From Tricholomella constricta (Eukaryota > Basidiomycota > Agaricomycetes > Agaricales > Lyophyllaceae), in assembly GCA_013368375.1 (NCBI GenBank), contig JAACJP010000023.1, forward strand, positions 558,001 through 622,000: a stretch of DNA of 64,000 nt, in the 5' to 3' direction. The notes beneath the pieces are model-generated. The model was given only the letters and a program-made list of their open reading frames with translations, was not told the DNA's origin and did no database searches. Of this stretch, positions 60,073 through 64,000 are shown one piece after another. Every line of letters begins with the position of its first letter. The stretch's first letter is position 1. The position numbers were made by a program, and so were the translations under genes.

Positions 60073-60185
60073 AGTGGTCACTCCGGACAACCAGTGTGAA
60101 GGGCAGTGGTCCGCTCGGCTTCTTCCGTAATTAAATATTGCTTCCACAAATTAATAAATAATTGCCAATTATACCTCTTCCATCG
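60073..60185. promoter_or_regulatory. Short divergent promoter, SSH4 and SNF4
   Basis: The two start codons are 113 bases apart on opposite strands. The middle is AT-rich (attaaatattgcttccac then ttaataaataattgcc) in a GC-rich setting, which would suit a nucleosome-free shared promoter. Confidence 0.5.
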
Positions 60186-61634
60186 ATGGCGACTCTGTCC
60201 CCCAGCAACTCGCCCAAGGTTGTCCGCCGCAGAGTGTCGACCAGGCGACGCGCTGCCTCCCATCTGCCCCCCTCTTCACAGGAATCACACGATGCTTCCC
60301 TCAACGCAATCCGCGCCTTCCTCAAGAGCCACACTTCCTACGACGCCTTTCCTGTCAGTTTCAGGTTGATCGTCCTCGATACAAAACTTAACGTCAAGAA
60401 AGCACTCCAATGCCTTCTTCTCAATGGTCCGTCCGTGTTCAGCCATTCTGTCGTCCTTTGCATATCTGACATCCGATTCAGGCGTCGTATCCGCACCCCT
60501 TTGGAACAGCGACAAGTCTAGATTCGCCGGAATGCTCACAGTCCTGGACATAATACATCTCATTCAGTACTACTATCACACCGCATCGTATGATTATGCC
60601 GCGACAGATGTTGAAACATTCCGCCTCGAATCTTTGCGAGGTAGTTCATGCTCTTGTTATCTGCATCTACCCTTGATACATAATGCTTGGATAACAGACA
60701 TCGAGAAGGAACTAGGCGTTGCAACTCCTCCTCTTCACCGGGAACACCCTTCTAGCACTCTCTACGACGCTGCCAAGCGCCTCATCCAGACACACGCTCG
60801 CCGCCTGCCTTTGCTCGATAACGATACCGAAACTGGCCATGAGGTCATCGTATCGGTACTCACCCAATACCGCTTGCTCAAGTTCATATCAATCAATGTT
60901 CGTCTGGTCCTGTTCTTGTTCACTCTTGACCTTGCTTACGTTTCTGCCGACAGTGTCACAAAGAGGTTCAACAATTGCAACTATCGTTGCGGAAACTCAA
61001 GATCGGGACCTATGTTCATTCTTCATCTCCATCTGATGTCCCCAAAGGCCATAGCCCATACTACCCAATCGCCACTGCCTATCTCAGTACGCCTGTTTTC
61101 GATGTTGTGCATATGTTTTCGGAAAGAGCCATCTCGGCTGTCCCCATCATTGACGAGGAGGGTGTTGTTGTCAATCTGTATGAGACGGTTGATGTGATCG
61201 TAAGCTGCGCTTCTGACATCTCTTCCTGATATTGAGCCGACGCCCTTAGACACTTGTCCGCCTGGGAGCGTATCAATCGCTTGACCTCACCGTATCAGAA
61301 GCGTTGAATCAGCGCTCCCCGGACTTCCCTGGTGTTGTCATTTGCACGGCCTCTGATTCTCTGGGTACGCTTCTTCAGCTGATAAAGAAGCGCCGTGTGC
61401 ATCGCCTGGTCGTGGTCGAAGGCGAGGTACGTTGCACTCTGCCTATCATAAATATGCAAAGTTGAACCCTTTCCATAGGAGGAAGAGAAGAAGGGTGGCA
61501 AAAAAGGACGACTATTGGGCATCATCACCTTAAGTGACGTCTTGCATTATGTTATAGGAGAACCTGGAATCGGGGAGGGCATTGAGACGGAAGAGCAGCA
61601 GAAGCCTGCGGCAGAGGATGTTGGGGCTTCATAG
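60186..61634 (+). CDS. SNF4: AMPK gamma subunit Snf4 (four CBS domains)
   Basis: This is the nucleotide-sensing regulatory subunit of the SNF1/AMPK kinase. The start MATLSPSNSPKVVRRRVSTR at 60186 gives a short basic head. The first CBS domain begins IRAFLKSHTSYDAFPVSFRL and continues LDTKLNVKKALQCLLLNGVV, then SAPLWNSDKSRFAGMLTVLD with the adenine-contact region. CBS2 includes STLYDAAKRLIQTHARRLPL; CBS3 PIATAYLSTPVFDVVHMFSE and RAISAVPIIDEEGVVVNLYE; CBS4 TASDSLGTLLQLIKKRRVHR and LVVVEGEEEEKKGGKKGR. It ends QQKPAAEDVGAS at 61634. Six or so introns. Each CBS repeat keeps the aspartate that binds ribose in at least the third and fourth sites. Complete and typical in length. Confidence 0.94.
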
Positions 61635-61845
61635 TCGATCCTGAGTTTGTCATGTACTGGTTTTATTGTAAGTTCTATCTAGACCGCCACATCTCTGGGA
61701 TATTTGCTTGTTGTACTATATAGATCTCTTCACTGGAGAGTAGGATATCTGTGTACTATTTTCCATGACGCCTTTATGCTGTTCGAAGAGTCATGTTTCA
61801 TCAAACGGATCACATGAGCGGGATTGCTGCTTATTTCCAACCACC

Positions 61846-62404
61846 ATGGTGTGGCCACTCACCTTGACCCGCGCAGTATCCTTCAAGAAGATTATCCACG
61901 CTTCGCCGGACACCGTACTAAAGCTTCTTCATGACCCCAATGTGCTCTTTACAGGCAATCCCCTTATAACGGACGTTATCTCAGATCCATCCAATCCCTC
62001 GGCCTACACTGTGACAGACCGCTTGGTCGTCCTGGGATACTTCAAGACCCAGGTCAAGTACAAGTGTCGGCTGAGCTTCCTTGAAGATGGAGTAGATACT
62101 GACGTGGTGGCTGGCCTCGGAACGAAGTCCAAGGGACAGTACCGAGTCCGAGATGGAGAAAATGGAACGACCGTGCTGAGTGAAGACGCGACCATAGAAG
62201 TGAGTTGTTTCTCCTACTGACGGACTAACTCTGGCTTACAGTGCACGACAGGGCCTCTGCTTCCTTATTTCGTACATCGTGAAAACAATGTCAGCAGCTC
62301 ATGAAGATGTTCTCGAGAACTTGGGCGCCAAGGCAGAAAATCGTTCCAGTCGGTCCTTCGCATCTTTTACTCCCTTTAAATTTATTGCTTACTCTCATAG
62401 ATAG
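61846..62404 (+). CDS. SRPBCC/DUF7053-like lipid-binding domain protein
   Basis: The start MVWPLTLTRAVSFKKIIHAS at 61846 opens a helix-grip type fold: SPDTVLKLLHDPNVLFTGNP, SAYTVTDRLVVLGYFKTQVK, CRLSFLEDGVDTDVVAG and GTTVLSEDATIE. A donor at 62200 and acceptor just before GGCCTC (about 62252) keep the frame and give GLCFLISYIVKTMSAAHEDV then LENLGAKAEN, the long C-terminal helix expected of such domains. Read straight on, the frame stops at 62402-62404, four bases before the methyltransferase ATG. Alternatively a donor at 62343 and acceptor at 62400 would fuse it to that gene. The function is unknown; proteins of this class bind hydrophobic ligands. Confidence 0.65.
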
Positions 62405-62408
62405 GCAA

Positions 62409-63571
62409 ATGAAGGATTTTACAAACTTGAAGTCGTCCGGCCACCCCACAATCTCGTTCATAGTCGTGATTCTAACGGCTTTGATTGTTCGCTATTTATA
62501 CCCCGCCTCCTTTGGTATACCCTTATACATGCTTTTCGTCGGAATGGTATCGGTCATATATTGGTTCAAGGCGGCGAGCGATCCATATGGTCTGTTCCAC
62601 TTGGCCTTGAATAAGCTTCCTGGGGACGATGACAATGTCCCGCCAAAGACGGAGTGGCTTAACATGGGCTTCTGGCAGGTACGCCGTCTCCGCCATGCTC
62701 TGTGTCCAGGGAAATAAATTCCATGCGAAGAATACAGATGTATTCCCTCAAGCCTGCGCAGGTGGGCATCAATTGCAGATACGTATATCTCTAAACTGAC
62801 GGGCACGCAGCTCTGGCCATGAAATTAACACAGGCAGCCCAATGTAAGACGGGTGACAGGATCCTAGGTATTTTCTCCACCCCCGACTGTGCGGCACAGC
62901 TTGACAAGGGTGTCTCTATGATAGATGTCGGCCACGGCACTGGTGAATCGGTGATGCTTCTTCTGTCTGAACCGTCGATGCCCCGGCCATCCTCGATCAC
63001 GGGTATCACGAGTCTCCCCGCGCACCATCGTCGCACCCAGGAACGTGTCGACAGGCTTCTGTCTTCTCAAACGGATCCGCTGCCCGATGTATGGCTCCAT
63101 TTGGGTGATGCGGTCTGTCAGTCTGAGCGGGCAACACCTGATCATCCGCTTGCACCTTCGGCAAAGACGACGTTTGACAGGATTCTTGCGCTAGACTGCG
63201 CGTACCACTTTGATACTAGGCGTACATTCCTGCAGCAGTCTTTGAGGAAGCTTGCGCCTGGAGGCCGAATTGCTCTGGCGGATATCTGTTTCGACCCCGA
63301 TATTGTGCTGCGAAGCCGGAAGGCGTGGTTGATGTCGTCGCTGTTGAGGCTGATGCCCAAGGAAAACATGGTGTCGAGCGAGGGCTACAAGACGCAGATG
63401 GTGGATATGGGGTATGTTGACGTGCAGGTGGAGGACATTACGAAGGACGTGTTTCCTGGGTTTGTACGGTTCCTGAAAGGGCGAGGGATGGGGTGGCGGA
63501 TGTTTGGGTGGGTTATTGAGTGGTATGGCGGCATGGGCGCGCAGTTTATTGTAGTTAGCGGTAGTACGTAA
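62409..63571 (+). CDS. Membrane-anchored SAM-dependent methyltransferase
   Basis: This is a class I methyltransferase with two N-terminal hydrophobic segments (TISFIVVILTALIVRYLY and IPLYMLFVGMVSVIYW). The catalytic part is assembled from exons: NTDVFPQACAALAMKLTQAA, then DVGHGTGESVMLLLSEP, which is the SAM-binding glycine loop (motif I). Motif later: RILALDCAYHFDTRRTFLQQ and SLRKLAPGGRIALADICFDP. The tail has VDMGYVDVQVEDITKDVFPG. The C-terminus ends GGMGAQFIVVSGST at 63571. The layout resembles small-molecule or sterol-type methyltransferases anchored to the ER, but the substrate is unknown. ATG 62409 directly follows the stop of the upstream SRPBCC-like frame, so the true N-terminus may include that domain. 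Confidence 0.75.
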
Positions 63572-63594
63572 TCAAGCTGGCAGCCACTCTTTCG

Positions 63595-64000
63595 ATGACA
63601 GCGATCCAAGCAGTGAACGTCCGTGGTTATGAAGAGCGGTCCTCGCCCAAACCACACACCGTCTATCGCATAGAGATACACGCCCATGTCCGCTCCTGGC
63701 AGATGTGGCGCCGCTACTCCGAGTTCGACCAGCTCCACACCCAGCTCACCAAGTCTGTCGGCGCCCCTCCCCCCGTCTCCCTGCCCCCCAAGCACAGTTT
63801 CTCACTTATCCGATCCCATACACACTCCAACATCCTCGATCAGAGGCGTGGTGGCCTCGAGAACTACCTTCGTGCCATTATCGGCGCAAAGGAGGACAAA
63901 TGGCGGGAATCCTTTGCCTTTAAAGACTTTCTCGGTGTACCTATCAGCAGGCAAGGCGGCGGGCCCCCGACCCACTTCACCTCCGCCACATGGCTCGATG
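63595..64000 (+). CDS. VAM7: PX-domain protein, Vam7-like, cut by window end
   Basis: The start is MTAIQAVNVRGYEERSSPKP at 63595 and the frame is open to the window end. The PX domain is clear: TVYRIEIHAHVRSWQMWRRY, SEFDQLHTQLTKSVGAPPPV, SLPPKHSFSLIRSHTHSNIL, DQRRGGLENYLRAIIGAK and FKDFLGVPIS. The RRYSEF motif and the DQRRxGLExYL helix bind phosphatidylinositol 3-phosphate. The layout matches Vam7, the PX-SNARE for vacuole fusion, but the SNARE half would lie beyond base 64000 and cannot be checked. The start codon is only 23 bases after the methyltransferase stop. Confidence 0.8.
   Translation, partial: MTAIQAVNVRGYEERSSPKPHTVYRIEIHAHVRSWQMWRRYSEFDQLHTQLTKSVGAPPPVSLPPKHSFSLIRSHTHSNILDQRRGGLENYLRAIIGAKEDKWRESFAFKDFLGVPISRQGGGPPTHFTSATWLD

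Overview
The window is nuclear DNA of a filamentous basidiomycete fungus, most likely an Agaricomycete. Genes are split by many short introns (about 40 to 130 bases, GT-AG with one GC-AG). Both strands are densely used, and the gene set is fungal: a Zn2Cys6 regulator with a fungal-specific domain, Med5, Ssh4, Ipi1, a four-CBS Snf4 and a secreted GH5 mannanase. No rRNA, tRNA, CRISPR array, transposase or virus-derived gene was recognised. Exon joins were inferred by eye from reading frame, splice consensus and family motifs, so spans are firmer than individual splice sites.

Layout. 1-782: 3' part of a YjbQ/UPF0047 gene. 1214-4005: Zn2Cys6 regulator. 4105-4964 (-): small membrane protein. 5050-8406: Rho GEF. 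8623-10341 (-): Ngl2-type exonuclease. 10484-14920: M16 metalloprotease. 14959-16214 (-): NUFIP1-like. 16570-17704 (-): triple-KH protein. 17992-18763 (-): ribosomal protein uL13. 19843-21121 (-): SMP-30/gluconolactonase. 21456-22453: mitochondrial bL17. 23418-27564 is gene-poor: two copies of an unnamed small protein family flank a four-TM protein and an NPC2-like lipid-transfer protein, with a MITE-like inverted repeat at 26677-26922.

27849-29972 (-): secreted GH5 mannanase. 30454-33346: Ipi1. 34031-34903 (-): secreted barwin/expansin-like protein. 35011-36372 (-): eIF3h. 37285-38066 (-): SPF30 splicing factor. 38186-40048: CDF zinc transporter. 40111-43644 (-): Med5. 43943-46995 (-): GRIP golgin. 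47132-48240 (-): Pex14. 48481-50443: mitochondrial EF-Tu. 50725-51468: glycine cleavage H protein. 51613-52065 (-): complex I ESSS/NDUFB11. 52191-53097 (-): NAA40 acetyltransferase. 53263-55112: Rio2. 55312-57660: two divergent uncharacterised proteins. 58112-60072 (-): Ssh4. 60186-61634: Snf4. 61846-63571: SRPBCC-like domain plus methyltransferase, possibly one fused gene. 63595 to the window end: PX protein (Vam7-like).

Functionally this is mostly housekeeping: ribosome biogenesis and translation (Ipi1, Rio2, uL13, eIF3h, bL17m, EF-Tu, NUFIP1), mitochondrial metabolism (GCV3, NDUFB11), trafficking (golgin, Ssh4, Pex14, PX protein) and signalling (Rho GEF, Snf4). Two secreted wall-polysaccharide proteins suit a plant-matter-degrading lifestyle. 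Many neighbours are divergent pairs with 85 to 500 bases between start codons, so shared bidirectional promoters are likely. I found no clearly new multi-gene system. The best leads are the small paralogous family, the inverted-repeat element beside one copy, the possible SRPBCC-methyltransferase fusion, and two conserved-looking unknown genes at 55.3-57.7 kb.
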